Shown piece after piece: positions 12,201 through 23,000 of a DNA stretch of 64,000 nucleotides (within the stretch, counting starts at the first letter, position 1; each line of letters begins with the position of its first letter). Source of the stretch: Antedon mediterranea (taxonomy: Eukaryota > Echinodermata > Crinoidea > Comatulida > Antedonidae); NCBI RefSeq assembly GCF_964355755.1, contig NC_092679.1, forward strand, positions 19,582,932 to 19,646,931, in the 5' to 3' direction. The position numbers were made by a program, and so were the translations under genes. The notes beneath the pieces were generated by a model. That model worked only from the letters and a program-made list of their open reading frames with translations. It had not been told where the DNA came from and made no database searches.

Positions 12201-15200
12201 GCGATATTTGTTTATTACCGTGAACAGGTTTAAGGCACAACTCAGGTGGTTTATCGCAAAAAGTTGCATCAACAAAGAAAACATCCTTACAGTCTTTTAG
12301 TGATCTTATTGTTGTTTCTCCTAAACCTAAATCAGGTAATACTTTTTTACTAACAAATAATTTTGATTTCCCATTTTCTGTTTGTTCTATTTTTTATTTT
12401 TTTATTACAGTAATATTTTTTTTTTTTTTATATGTGTCTAAACATTCCTCTTAATGGTTCCAATTTTCTGATTTTGGTTAATTTTTGTTAGGTTTCAAAA
12501 TTCAATAAAAATTTGTCATGATGTTACAAAAATCCTTCACCGTTAAACCCCAATTGGCCCCATAGAGTAGATAATGGTGAATTGCTTAATCTCATAAAAA
12601 AAGCACTGTTCTTGTAAAATAAATAAAAAGGCGTTCCAGCTAAATTGCGCATCTTGAGGACGACACAATAAAATACAGTTTAAGCAAGGAGTTTCTTAAA
12701 ATACATCTCCCTGGTTTAAACAAGTAATAATAATTGCAACAACAATATCTATTTAATAACTTTTTAACTTTTTTCCTTCTGAAATAAATGTCATATGTTT
12801 TAAACATTTTAACTATGACGAAATAAATGAATTTATTTTGATTATATAAACAGATTGATTTTAGCTTTTTCATATCAACTTAGAGTTGGACATGTTTTCT
12901 TAGTCTGTATATAAAGATCAATAGTTTGAAGAAATGATCTCAGCCCTCTTGCTGTTTGCAGCTGTAACTTTCCTTTATATCATAGGTCTACTTCAGCATC
13001 TACAGCATCCGGCCTAGGCCTAATCCCATTGACTCTGTGTGGTCAAGTGGTCATCAAACTGACCACTTTAAAACGTACTTGTAGGTGATATCAAGTATTG
13101 AATAACTAGTCAAATATTTTAGAAAAGTTTTGCCAATATATACTTCTCCATGATGATTTATAATTTTGGAAATGTCTTATTGCTAATATTATATACATTC
13201 TGATTATGTCTACGATTTTTTAATAAATTTTATTTTAGAAATATTAATATCTACTGTATTAATGTTCTAATAACAAAAACATATTATAATTATCTTAAAA
13301 TATATAGAATACTGTATTTGACATAGTATAATCAGTTGGAACAACTCCCAGGTATAATCCCATAAGAAATTAAGTAAAAAATAGTGGGTTGGATTATATC
13401 TGGATTATATTTGTCTATTACCAAAAATCTAATCTAATTTAAGGGTGGATATTATATTGTATTATACTTGGTCAAATTCAATAATAATAATTATAATACA
13501 TAATCTTATTTTAATATTTTTACATAATCTTTTAAAATAAAATTGCATTCTATTTTTTAAAGAATATATTTTACAATTTTATTTTAATAAATAAAATATT
13601 CATAACAAATATTTATTTTTTTTTGCATTATGTTCTTAGAATATTTTAATTGATATAAAATGTGCATTTCTTAATGTTATCAAATTTATGTTTTTTATAT
13701 ATATTTTTATAAAAAATATATTGGAACGTTTGTATATTTTCATAGATATTGTTACTTGTTAAGTATAACATGTATTTGCATGTGTGGAGAAATTCTTGAC
13801 CATGTTATGTCATTATATATCAATTTTACAATTATCATATATGTGGTATTCATTTTATATCATTTTCAAATAATATTTTATATTTTTAATATATAAATGT
13901 TCTTTTTAAAGCACAACTTCTGGTTTAATATTTCTATTGTTTAATAATCATGTGCAACATTAATGATAACTAATAATAATTACTTTTTTGCGATGGTGTC
14001 GAAAGAGAGTTATAAAATTGTTCAAACTAAGAAGGAACTTTGTAAGAAAATTACACTAATTAAAATGTTCCGCTATAAATGCACTTTTTAACAGAATGTG
14101 ATAATTTGTTGTAAAGTTAGAGATGCGATCAAAAATGTATAAAGTAATTTATTTTAAAGAAAGATTCTCCTTACCCTAGAGAGTTCTTCTCCCCGTAACT
14201 GTCTCACTTAATAAGAGCATTAAGTAAATTATGTCCCTAGGATGTAGACATTAGTATATTATTTAATGTGGATTAAATTTTGTAAGAAACACTGGCAATC
14301 TTATATAGGCCTACTTTTCACATAACATGTTCTGAACAAATTTAAAATTTAAATTTGTCACTACTAAGTATTGAAAGTGCATGAAGTGCAGACAGAAGAA
14401 ATAAATATCCAGAAAGACTAAATTTATTTAATTTAAATAAAGATATAGTATTCTCTCTTACCTAATACATTCAACTCTGACTCTGAAAACCAAAAAGTTT
14501 CCCAATCAAGCAGTTCTTGAGGTTCAAAAGTTCTCTAATTCTTTGTCTGTATTACGACTTCCTTTAAACAAGTATTTGAGAATATTGATGTCCATCTTAA
14601 ATGAACATAAAAACTTTAGTGTAAATAATATTAGGAGATTAGTTGTTGGGATATTTTTATTTGATTAATAATTATTTAGTACTTATTTTTTCAAATTTTG
14701 TTTACCAAAAATTTAAGAAACAGAATCAGAAGATACCGAATCGACTAAAGATGATAATGAAAAGGACCCGCAATCTGAGGAAGTTTTGGATACTTCGGTG
14801 GTTGACGGAGAATTACCGATCGAACAGGTGTGTTTAAGTTCTGGAACTATTGATGTACAAATACCGATTTCCTCATCTTAATTTCCATTATAAACTGGCC
14901 AGTTTAGAATGTTTTCTATGCCTATATATAACATTAACTACTATATAAATGTTTATCTTGTCAGGAGGGAAGTGACTATATAATGGGTGAATATGCTGCC
15001 CTAGAGAGGGAGCAGAAAGGTTTGGATCAGCGAGCAGGTATCGTGGAAAAGGCACTTCGAAAGGCTATGGAAGGAGGTAAAGCTTTACGCATTATGCAAG
15101 AATTTGTGTTTATTATTTACCTAATAATGGATCATAATCTTCATAGTATTTTACAGTAAAACCCCTTACAGTATAACATCATTATGATAACTGTACGTTC

Positions 15201-18200
15201 TTTTTCTACAGGTTTTTTTCCAAAAAGAAACATTTATCAATCAAATGTATTTCTTAAAATGCAGAAAAATATGATTAGTTAATTGTTTACAACTTGACCT
15301 TGTTACAACCTCATCCCACATCCACAAACTACTCATCTAAAACGAGATTGACTAAACGGAATCATTCCGTGAAAACATAACCGCTTTTAATCATCTTAAA
15401 GGCTTAGCGGTGGAAAACAATTTGCCAAGACAATGAAGATAAAGAACTTTGAAATTAATATTAAACGATTCATAATGTAGATGTCGAGAGGAGTACGAGT
15501 ACTTGAGTGTTTTTTTGCTTCCCGTAGGTACTGATGACGAAGGTCAGCTAATGCAGGAATGGTTTGAGCTTGTCAATAAAAAGAATGCGTTGATTCGCCG
15601 ACAAGACGAGCTCAATACAATGTAAGTTAGGTTGTGTAATTTTGCTGCATTTCCAACAACTTTAGTAGCTTCAAATTTAAAAGTTAGAAGAATAAAAGGT
15701 CAAACAAAGATGAAATGAGGAAGTGAAAAAAGGAAAGTAAAAGGAATATTATATAAAAGATGATGGAGTAAAAATGTTGTGATTATTAAACTATTCAATT
15801 ATGATTATTGAGAGAGATAGCTTAGTGGTATAGAGTGGTGAGTGAGCCTATACATATATAGGTTGTCTCTTCTGATGGAACATTTAGCAGTCGGCTCCAA
15901 GTATACATTACAATCAAAAAGCTCCGCATATGGAGGAGGGCCAAATAAAAAAATGCCTTTCAAACTCACTTGCAAGTCTGTAGCCTCTCCATTGGGACCT
16001 AATTTGAAGGTGCTAGCCAGGTGCAGTGTCCTACTTGTCTAGAAGTCACAAAAGCCTACTACATCAACAAATTATGAGTCAAATTATACAAATATTTAAC
16101 AAGACTTAACTGTTACATCATATAATACTCACAAATAAGATACCAAGTCAAATGTCGTCAAACCACCCATACATGTGTACATATGATAGATGAAGTATTT
16201 TCAATACAAGCATCATAGTGATAATGGGGATCAAATTTGCTTAATGGATTAAGGATCTTGAAGATTAACTCCATTAGAAATTAAGCCCTAGGAAAGATAG
16301 ACTTTGGTCCAAAAAGTGGTCGTTAATTCGTGGACGCCCTATATGGATAATGTTTAATGAAATTGATAACATTTTGCACATATAACGCTGTAAAATGAAA
16401 CATTTAATAATAGATTTTTAATAATATTGGTAGACAGGTTAAAATTAAATTTACTTAGCGGATTAGTGATATGCAAGATTAGGATTAAAGCCTCAGGTGA
16501 ATATGCTGTTGATTCTTGTAATCTTGCTAATCCTTACAGCAGACGCAACAAGTGATATTATAATTATATTAAAGTAAATAATTATGAATAATTTGCTTAA
16601 TTAAATTGCAAAAATTTGCAAGTTTGGGAGAAATTTAGAATGTACTTCTTTCTGTAGCAAACATGAGCAATGTAATTTCTTTGACAAAAATAAATTTTGT
16701 ATTTATTGTAGATAAAGGTTCTTAATTATTTTCACGATACCTAAATAATAAGAAATAATGTGAAGGAAAGAAGCAGAATACATAATACATAAGATTTACC
16801 ATTTACCAAACACAACCTTTTGCTTAGACTATTAATTGACGTTACTGACAAAGCATTGTGTTGGAAAACAAACTTTTTTTTAGCAAAACTTAAAAAATAT
16901 GAACATAATATAGTTGTTTCCTAAAATTCCTAAAAATGAAAAAAACTAAGATACCGTGGGAATGTGTCCAACTCAATAGCTATGCCTGTATTCTTTTCGT
17001 AATAACTAAAGTTAATGGTCAAACTGACCGCTATTGTTTAGAAGGACATTCAATGAATAGAAAGGTTATGTAATAGTGCCTAGGAATTCAATTGTCTTTC
17101 TTAAAGAACCCATTCACAGTTACTTTGTACAAATTCTTTCTTTTACTCAAACTCACTGATGCATGACACTTTATTTCTGTACAAACTTTGTAAATGACTG
17201 TTCAACATGTTTCAAACTTCTTTGTCATTGAGTTTACATGTTTTAACAGTAAACAAGTTCATGTTGTTATGTATATTGGTAATATTGTTAAAAGAAGGAG
17301 ATTCCCAAAATATATGTTTACTTTTAGAAAACAAATTTAAATTAGGATTGAAGATAATAATAAAGATAAAGTTAAAAGATAATTTAAAGATATTTTTTCT
17401 TTGCTACATTTTACATGTATAAATTTGCTAAATTTATTAGTATACTTAAATCATCAGTACATTAGAACCATTATTAAGGGGAGACCAATAATGTGTCCCT
17501 TTAATGTGTCCCTTTAATGTGTCCCTTTAATGTGTCCCTTTAATGTGTCCCTTTAATGTGTCCCTTTAATAGAGGTGTTCCAAAGCAGTGTTTTACTGTA
17601 TATAACTAAGACATTTTTTGAGCAATATCTTTGCAATGATATTTAAATTGAAAATTCCTTCTTATTGTTAATTTTTAACTTTTTTCAGGGAGAAGGAACA
17701 CGATCTTGAAAGAAGATTTGAAATGCTAAATAGAGAGTTGCGTAATATGATGTCTATTGAAGGTATCCAACAAATTCTCTTTCATTCATTTCAATCTTTC
17801 ATTCAATACTTTATTCAATCTTTTATTCAATATTTTATTCAATCCATCATTCAATCTTTCATTCTATCTTTCATTCAATCATTCTTTCAATCTTTCATTT
17901 TATCTTTCATTTAATGTTTTATTCTATCTTTCATTCAATCATTCTTTCAATCTTTCATTCAATCAATCATTCTTTCAATCTTTCATTCAATCATTCTTTC
18001 AATCTTTCATTCTATCTTTCATTTAATGTTTCATTCAATGTTTCATTCAATCTTTCATTTTCTTTTATTCAATCATTCTTTCAATCTTTCATTTAATGTT
18101 TCATTTAATCTTTCATTCAATTTTCATTCTATCTTTCATTCAGTCTTTCATTATTTTTCATTCAATCTTCCATTCAATCTTTCATTCAATCTTTTATTCA

Positions 18201-19334
18201 ATCGTTCTTTCAATTAATTTATTTCTTCACAATCAACCTTTCATTTTTGAATGCATTCTTTTCTCAATTCATTACTCATAACATTTTTGTATCATGTATT
18301 TTTGTAAATTGATACAATAATTTGTTTTGAATAATTTTTTTTAATTATTTGTTTGAATATATTTTTATTTAAAGTTTATCCCTTGGAATATAATAATAAC
18401 TGATTATGAATTAGTAATGTATTTATTAGTGATGTTATTGATTGAAATATGTTATTTATACTTTGGGCATAAAGGGTCAGGGTTACATCCCATACCTCAT
18501 CTTTTCAAGGAAAAACCTTCACGACATATTTGGTTGTTTACTAACGTTTGCCGGATCAGCCTTTTTCTTTCTTCTATTTTCTTTCGTTTTATCACTACCA
18601 CTCAGAAGTTGGTAGAATAATAGGTAAATTGTGTCGTAACAAGTATGTCAAGGGTATATGAAACAATAAAAGCAAATTATTTACAAGAATAATAGGACAA
18701 ATAATTACTTAGATACAGGTTGTGTATAAAACCTTGTCTACAGTCTCAAACTCTCAAATGTGACAAATATGGATGATGATGTCATATCACTACCATATAT
18801 GGGCACATCACACTTTTTTTGTCAAACTAGTTTGATAGTGTAGACAGAGCTTAAGACTGCTATGATAGCACTAAGTACAAAACTTTATTTATTAAAGCAA
18901 TTTGTGGGAAAATAGACTTCTAAAATATTCATTGTATTAGTAGGATATTACGTCCCTATTTATTTTAGTATTTTATATACCCAGGCTTTTGTCAACTATG
19001 ATTATGCTTTACCATATATAGAATGTCAAAAGTCAGAGGCTGAGAAACGAAGAGAAGAATTGCTTCTAGAAGAACTTGTTATTATTGTAGATAAACGTAA
19101 TGACCTAGTACAACAACTTGACGAACAAGAAAGAGAGTAAGACTTTGACATCAATTCTTTTAAACTCATAGATCAAAAATAAATTATTTGTCCATTAAAT
19201 ATTTGTTATTTATGATTGAATATGTTTTATTTTTTACCCTGTTTAGAGCTGAGGAAGAAGAGGAACATATCCAGAATGTATTTCAACGAAAGAGTTTACC
19301 ATTAAATAACAAAGATTCTTGTGTCGTGCAGTGA
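3165..19334 (+). CDS. EHBP1: EH-domain-binding protein 1, 3' part (10 exons, 5' end outside window)
   Basis: Ten exons with GT...AG borders join without a frame break (990 nt; 329 residues plus stop): 3165-3299, 4764-4890, 8601-8627, 12228-12335, 14718-14827, 14965-15076, 15528-15621, 17689-17762, 19022-19136, 19247-19334. The last five encode a bMERB (DUF3585) domain, a long helical bundle with blocks such as [33 protein letters not shown] and [19 protein letters not shown] heptads. This domain binds GTP-loaded Rab8-family GTPases. The protein ends in CVVQ, a CaaX prenylation box. EHBP1 links EHD proteins, Rab8/10 and actin in endocytic recycling and tubule formation. I assign EHBP1 rather than MICAL or MICAL-like because of the CaaX terminus, the KTSLQSFS block before the bMERB domain and the linkage to Otx. 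The N-terminal C2-like domain, NPF motifs and CH domain would lie before position 3165 and are not seen here. Confidence 0.92.
3300..4326. other. EHBP1: EHBP1 intron, nothing specific seen
   Basis: A+T-rich intron between exons a and b. I see no repeats of note, no RNA gene and no exon-like open stretch. Confidence 0.6.
4327..4668 (-). mobile_element. tRNA-derived SINE, near full length
   Basis: Read on the minus strand, a tRNA-Ser-like head starts in a GAGT-repeat flank. Its A box is TGGCCGAGCGGTTAAGAC (about 4635-4652) and its B box is GGGTTCGAGGC (about 4588-4598). A unique body of about 220 bp follows, then a tail of (GATT)n with TTTCAATCAATC repeats at 4327-4367. Head, body and simple-repeat tail is the classic SINE layout. 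A 61-aa open frame inside is not a gene. Confidence 0.75.
4764..4890 (+). CDS. EHBP1: EHBP1 exon b
   Basis: The acceptor is atatag at 4758-4763 and the donor is gtgagt at 4891. The exon is 127 nt, phase 0 to 1. It encodes another RAxQLIADxR-type helix ([15 protein letters not shown]), in the same style as the RARQLIAEAR segment of vertebrate EHBP1, followed by a Pro/Asn-rich linker. A minus-strand SINE ends about 95 bp upstream of this exon. Confidence 0.85.
5603..5870. repeat. Direct duplication, 137-bp period, two copies
   Basis: The segment starting catgcatttctaacc at 5603 recurs at 5740. Both copies continue through matching blocks such as gataaaat and aaaaataattttactcattt. There are small differences, including an insertion in the second copy, so it is a moderately old tandem duplication in an intron. 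Confidence 0.8.
8127..8270. mobile_element. MITE-like element, copy 2
   Basis: The left end TTAAGCCCTGTCTACACTGT pairs with the right end ATAGTGTAGACACGACTTTA. The core contains gatgtgcccatatatgggca. Same family as the copy at 816, without the 21-bp expansion. Confidence 0.8.
8601..8627 (+). CDS. EHBP1: EHBP1 candidate 27-nt cassette microexon
   Basis: A pyrimidine-rich tract ends in ataccag at 8594-8600 and a gtaaga donor follows at 8628. The 27-nt exon is phase 1 to 1 and would insert [10 protein letters not shown] (with the split glycines) between exons b and d. Both neighbours meet in phase 1, so inclusion or skipping keeps frame. Only splice-site quality and phase support it; there is no family similarity in so short a peptide. 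Confidence 0.5.
8628..11157. other. EHBP1: EHBP1 intron c-d, first part
   Basis: A+T-rich intron. Around 8970-9170 there are short degenerate pieces of the type gaacccctcc, ggggacac and tattaagggacac. They resemble the second inverted-repeat family seen at 17455 and are interrupted by a (AATAAAATA)n tail. No exon is recognised. Confidence 0.45.
11158..11261 (+). repeat. tRNA-derived SINE remnant
   Basis: An A box TAGCTAAGTGG (11158-11168) followed by a tRNA-length spacer and a degenerate B-box-like GTAGTTCACGGGAC (11211-11224) suggests a SINE head. MITE-like copy 3 begins at the next base. Confidence 0.45.
11262..11405. mobile_element. MITE-like element, copy 3
   Basis: The left TIR TTAAGCTCTGTCTACACTAT and right TIR ATAGTGTAGACAGAGCTTTA are near-perfect inverted copies. 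The core gtgatgtgcccaaatatggt occurs once, which identifies the unit that expanded in copy 1. Confidence 0.85.
11700..11900 (+). repeat. Possible 3' end of a non-LTR retrotransposon
   Basis: A locally G+C-richer stretch (ggggacccctttgaaaacaa, then ctctgggcttaaagggcc) leads into a T-rich segment. It ends in aataaatattacttacttac, a short-repeat tail typical of LINE or SINE 3' ends. No reverse-transcriptase coding is present. The family is not identified. Confidence 0.35.
11907..12053 (-). mobile_element. tRNA-like sequence bounded by a perfect 13-bp inverted repeat
   Basis: AACGTAATTGTAC at 11907-11919 and GTACAATTACGTT at 12041-12053 are perfect inverted copies. Between them, on the minus strand, lies a tRNA-like sequence with A box TGGTCTAGAAG, an anticodon-arm-like hairpin with loop CTAGTGA (would read AGT) and B box GGGTTCGAGTCC. 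The acceptor arms do not pair as in a functional tRNA. It could be a SINE head captured in a small inverted-repeat element. Confidence 0.5.
12228..12335 (+). CDS. EHBP1: EHBP1 exon d (linker before bMERB)
   Basis: The acceptor is gaacag at 12222-12227 and the donor is gtaata at 12336. The exon is 108 nt, phase 1 to 1. It encodes a Ser/Lys-rich linker containing [12 protein letters not shown], which matches the KTQLQSFS block found in vertebrate EHBP1 before the bMERB domain. This is the best evidence that the gene is EHBP1 and not a MICAL-like paralogue. Confidence 0.85.
12336..14717. other. EHBP1: EHBP1 intron d-e
   Basis: Very A+T-rich intron, especially 13130-13930. A short hairpin (AAGTGGTCA, 6-nt loop, TGACCACTT) lies at 13045-13068. 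No gene, RNA or larger repeat is recognised. Confidence 0.5.
14718..14827 (+). CDS. EHBP1: EHBP1 exon e (acidic linker)
   Basis: The acceptor is tttaag at 14712-14717 and the donor is gtgtgt at 14828. The exon is 110 nt, phase 1 to 0. It encodes a strongly acidic linker ([16 protein letters not shown] and onward) immediately before the bMERB domain. A second AG at 14722-14723 would remove exactly two codons and keep frame, so the true acceptor could be either. Low conservation is expected for this linker. Confidence 0.75.
14965..15076 (+). CDS. EHBP1: EHBP1 exon f, start of bMERB domain
   Basis: The acceptor is tgtcag at 14959-14964 and the donor is gtaaag at 15077. The exon is 112 nt, phase 0 to 1. 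It encodes [20 protein letters not shown] followed by [11 protein letters not shown], the first bMERB helix in EHBP1 and MICAL proteins. The intron to exon e is only 137 nt. Confidence 0.93.
15528..15621 (+). CDS. EHBP1: EHBP1 exon g, bMERB domain
   Basis: The acceptor is cccgtag at 15521-15527 and the donor is gtaagt at 15622. The exon is 94 nt, phase 1 to 2. It encodes the hallmark [20 protein letters not shown] segment, near-invariant in EHBP1 and MICAL family bMERB domains. Together with exon h it forms the central helix. Confidence 0.95.
15622..17454. other. EHBP1: EHBP1 intron g-h, with a possible Pol III A-box remnant
   Basis: An A-box-like TAGCTTAGTGG lies at 15818-15828. A G+C-richer stretch follows to about 16040 and could be a decayed SINE, but no B box is evident. 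The rest is featureless A+T-rich intron. Confidence 0.4.
17455..17602. mobile_element. Second inverted-repeat element with a 13-bp internal minisatellite
   Basis: The right end reads ...agcagtgttttactgta and the left region cagtacattagaaccatta...aagggg is its degenerate inverted partner (TACAGTAAAACC-type ends). Inside, TGTGTCCCTTTAA is repeated six times in a row (about 17491-17571). The same vocabulary (aaaccccttacagta, aggggacat) appears near 8975, 15155 and 29925 without the expansion. Confidence 0.5.
17689..17762 (+). CDS. EHBP1: EHBP1 exon h, bMERB domain
   Basis: The acceptor is tttttcag at 17681-17688 and the donor is gtatcc at 17763. The exon is 74 nt, phase 2 to 1. It encodes [20 protein letters not shown], which is almost identical to the corresponding vertebrate EHBP1 segment. 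An ATTC-rich simple repeat begins about 17 bp after the donor. Confidence 0.95.
17779..18217. repeat. TTCA/ATTCAATCTTTC simple-repeat tract
   Basis: About 440 bp of interlocking TTCA, ATTCAATC and TTTCATTCAATC units lie just after the EHBP1 exon h donor. All three forward frames stay open and give Phe/Ser/Asn-rich artefactual peptides. This is expanded microsatellite DNA, highly pyrimidine-biased on the plus strand. Confidence 0.9.
18218..18728. other. EHBP1: EHBP1 intron h-i, nothing specific
   Basis: A+T-rich intron between the simple repeat and MITE-like copy 4. No supported feature. Confidence 0.5.
18729..18853. mobile_element. MITE-like element, copy 4
   Basis: The left end accttgtctacagtctcaaa is degenerate. 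The right end gtttgatagtgtagacagag plus ctta is intact. The core gtcatatcactaccatatat lies in reverse orientation relative to copy 3. The opposite TIR halves mark it as the same family. Confidence 0.75.
19022..19136 (+). CDS. EHBP1: EHBP1 exon i, bMERB domain
   Basis: The acceptor is atatatag ending at 19021 and the donor is gtaaga at 19137. The exon is 115 nt, phase 1 to 2. It encodes [19 protein letters not shown] and then [16 protein letters not shown], the last long bMERB helix that contacts Rab switch regions in this family. Confidence 0.94.
19247..19334 (+). CDS. EHBP1: EHBP1 terminal exon with CaaX box
   Basis: The acceptor is gtttag at 19241-19246 and the TGA stop is at 19332-19334. 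The exon encodes [12 protein letters not shown] and a short basic tail ending in CVVQ. That is a CaaX motif consistent with prenylation and membrane anchoring, as in vertebrate EHBP1. The 3' UTR follows directly and runs into a minisatellite. No single polyadenylation site is clear. Confidence 0.93.
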
Positions 19335-19419
19335 CCTGATGACATTGACAATCATCAACTTCTTGTTAAAGTTCTTTCTGTTGTTTGACAACAGTGATGA
19401 TAATCAGAAACTAATACTA

Positions 19420-20165
19420 ACTTTGATGTCTTCTGGTCTGATGTCAAGTTATGGTAATATTGATGTTGCTAACTTTACAAGTTTTGATGCCATCAACTTT
19501 TGGTGGAAGTACTGATGTTGTCAACTTCTGCTAACTTTGATGCCGTCAACTTCTGGTAGTACTGATGTTGTCAAGTTTTGCCAACTTAGATGCCATCAGC
19601 ATCTGGCGGTACTGGTGTTGTCAAGTTCTGGCAGCTTTGATGCCGTCACCATCTGGTGGTAGTACTGATGTTGCCAACTTCTGCCAACTTTTATGCCATC
19701 AACTATTGGTAGTACTGATGTTGTCAACTTCTGGTAACTTCTATGCCATCAAATTCTGGTGGTAGTACTGATGTTGCTAACTTCTGGCAACTTTGATGCC
19801 ATCACCATCTGGTAGTACTGATGTCAACTTTTGGCAACTTTGATGCCATCACCATCTGGTAGTACTGATGTTAACTTCTGGCAACTTTGATGCCATTACC
19901 ATCTGGTAGTACTGATGTTAACTTCTGGCAACTTTGATGCCATCACCATCTGGTAGTACTGATGTTAACTTCTGGCAACTTTGATGCCATTACCATCTGT
20001 CAGTAATATACTGATGTTATCAACTTCTGGTAACTTGATGCCATCAACTGGTGGAATTACTGATGTTGCCAACTTCTGGTAGTACTGATGTTGCCAACTT
20101 TAATGGTATCATTGATGCTATCAACCGGAAACTTCTGCTGGTATCATTGATGCTGCCAACCTGAA
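19420..20165. repeat. Minisatellite, period about 47 bp, in the EHBP1 3' flank
   Basis: Units of the type tttgatgccatcaccatctg then gtagtactgatgttaactt repeat with small variation from about 90 bp after the EHBP1 stop. The most regular run is about 19790-19990. It probably lies in the 3' UTR or just beyond it. Open frames here are repeat artefacts. Confidence 0.85.
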
Positions 20166-21988
20166 TACATTAACACTATTCCAGTTCCTCTAACCTTTTT
20201 AAAACTTCGAAACTGTTTTATTTGATTGTTTAAATCTAAACCGGCCTTCATAATCATTTAACTTTTAACTCACTGTTTCTAACTGAAAAATACTAATAAT
20301 TAATTATCGTGTGTTCCACCACAGCACATCTTTTTTATAGTTCCTAGCAACAAAAGTGTACCATTGATATTTAATATCCCCTACATACAATTATATACTA
20401 ATTTTCTCTCATCTTACTAATTTATTTATTTTATTGAACCTTGATATATTTTTTGCGTTTTAAAAACTATTTTTTTATTATCATATATTTAGATATTTTC
20501 AAAGTGACATTTAAATAGTTTAAATATAGAAATTTATTTATTTAAAATATATTTTTCTTATTTCATTCAATCGTTTAATAATTTATCATTCCTTTATTTC
20601 TGAATATAATTTTGACCTACCATTAACGCTAGTGTTTCTAATTTTAAATTCATACATTTCCTTCACATTCAATTTAATCTTTATTAATTAAATTACTATG
20701 CTGCCATCTTAACACATAGCCTTTGTATTAGTTACATAATTTTTTATTTATTCATAGAAATCATTTAGGCTAATTTATTATTGGTTAATTTACACATTAA
20801 TTATCACTTATTTAAAATACACTGTTGTTCACCAATGAAGGAATTATTCTGATCCATGGTTGTACCGATATATTTTAATTTTTAGCTCACGGGGCAGTAT
20901 ATGTGTGTTATTAAATTTAACCATTTTAATTTATTCACCTTAGAAATTGGTATAGGTATATCATTCATTTTAGTATAAAAAAGACATACTAGTAATTGAA
21001 GGAAAAATAACCGGAGATGGAGGCAATCCGTACGCCTCAATCTGAAAAGCAATCCCGACAGCTTCGAGTGGTTAAATTATTGTAGCTGTGTAGTAGCTGT
21101 AATGATTTTTATTTTCTATTTAAACCATGAAATGTAAACTTTTATTGAAGTATTTGTAAATCTGTAATATAAAACGTCTTTTTTCTGAGTGGGGAGGGGG
21201 GATTATTCTAATTTTTTCTCGATTCGTTGTTTAGTATATGCCTAAAATTCGGTGCTTTTTGTTTTGTTTCAGAAATGCAATTTTATTCAAATTATGAATT
21301 CATAAATAATAAAACGATATTAAGGAAGAAATGTTATTATTATGGAAGGCGCGTCGTAGATAATCCATTGTTTTCATATATTTTTCGTTTCATGAATCGT
21401 TTTAAAAAATTAATTAATTAATAATAGAGAGAAGAAGTAATGAAATTTGGTATGGGTTAAATTCTTGAGTTCCGACTAACTCAAAACTTCGTTTAAATAA
21501 AAGATTTATTTTAATGATCATACGGGGCTGCAAGCTTACCATGCTAGCTTACTATGCTTAAATTAATCTGAATGGCGAATGCGAGAAAACTATTCAATTT
21601 TCCATATCTGAGTTACTTACGACGTAGTGTTAAAGTTGAAAATATTGTTCGTTAGTACCGTTAGTTTAGACAAATTCTAGACTCGTTTGTTGGAGTGTAT
21701 ATTATGATAATACTAAAAATTGATATTTTAGAAATAAATACGTCATGTGTGTTAATATATAATGTAAGTTTACGTGTGCAATGTAAGAGAATTCAAAGTT
21801 TAAATAATACTGCATAAGTTCACCAATATTAGGCCTACATATAGTAATGTCTTTATTATTATTTCACCGGCGGCCGTGAAGAGATTACGTTTGGAAAATT
21901 ATACGGTGAAATTTGTCAAATTATTTGACCGGCACTCGTTACGATATTGTATTCGGAAAGTTTAGAAAGATAGGAGAATTAATTAATT

Positions 21989-22115
21989 CAGCTCTGTCTA
22001 CACTATCAAACTTTATGTGTCCGAAATAAATGGTCACGATGACGTCATATCACTACCATATTTGGGCATCACACTTTTTTTGTCAAACTAGTTTGATAGT
22101 GTAGACAAAGCTTTA
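21989..22115. mobile_element. MITE-like element, copy 5
   Basis: The left end cagctctgtctacactatca and right end atagtgtagacaaagcttta are inverted. The core has gatgacgtcatatcactacc. Same family as copies 1-4 and 6. Confidence 0.82.
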
Positions 22116-23000
22116 ACTACGGTGCCTAATATAAATAGTCTATGTTTCTGAGAAACATTTTGTTTAGACCTAATTTTATTTGAACATCCGTTCCGTGCCT
22201 TTAAATTACATTTTATCTGAGAATTTAAGAGAATACCGTATCTTTATTTATTTATTTTATTTATTTATGTTTTACTTATTTTCGTCGTGAAAGCCAACTT
22301 CGTGTGGGTGAGAGATGTTAGACGCTTTTGGCGTAGGCTTATACATTATTTTATAATTTTTTCTCAATTGGATGCCGTAATACGAGACTAACACGAGATA
22401 AGCTATAATATAAAGAAATGTATAAATTCAAATCGACATATTTTGGTATTTAAATAGGGGTGTACAACTCATTATAGCATTTGTTTTGTTTTTTATTTTG
22501 TTCTTTTTTTCTTCTATTTTATTGTAATATTAAAAGAATGCACGGTCAGGTGATGTACATTAAAGGTAAATAAATAAAATAATAAGATATAATAAAACAT
22601 TGTTTTGTCTTTTTGTTAATGAATATAAATTGTACAGAATATGTCATATTAATACTAACGATCTTATTTTTTTTATCGTTTATGATTCTCTCCCATCTTT
22701 ATTCGTTAATGTATGCATATATTTTAATTTACAATAATTCATTATTATATAATACAAATTATAGATCAAGTTATCAATTTCAGGCAGCACACAAACACTT
22801 ATTTTCCATAGTCACTGTATACAAATATTGCACATCATTAAAAATCATAATATTTTAATATATTGTTTACCTGTTATATTTGGTCAAAATGTATGGCTAT
22901 TATTACATTGTTCATGATTGTGTTTATATCTCTCCATTTTAATCCAAGAAATTCCAGGATTCAAGTCAGGATGAGAATGTTTAGTTTGTTTATTTTTAGT

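Noticed and set aside
17723-18281. Overlapping open frames rich in Phe, Ser and Asn
   Set aside because: Produced by the TTCA/ATTCAATC simple repeat in an EHBP1 intron; all three frames are open for the same reason.
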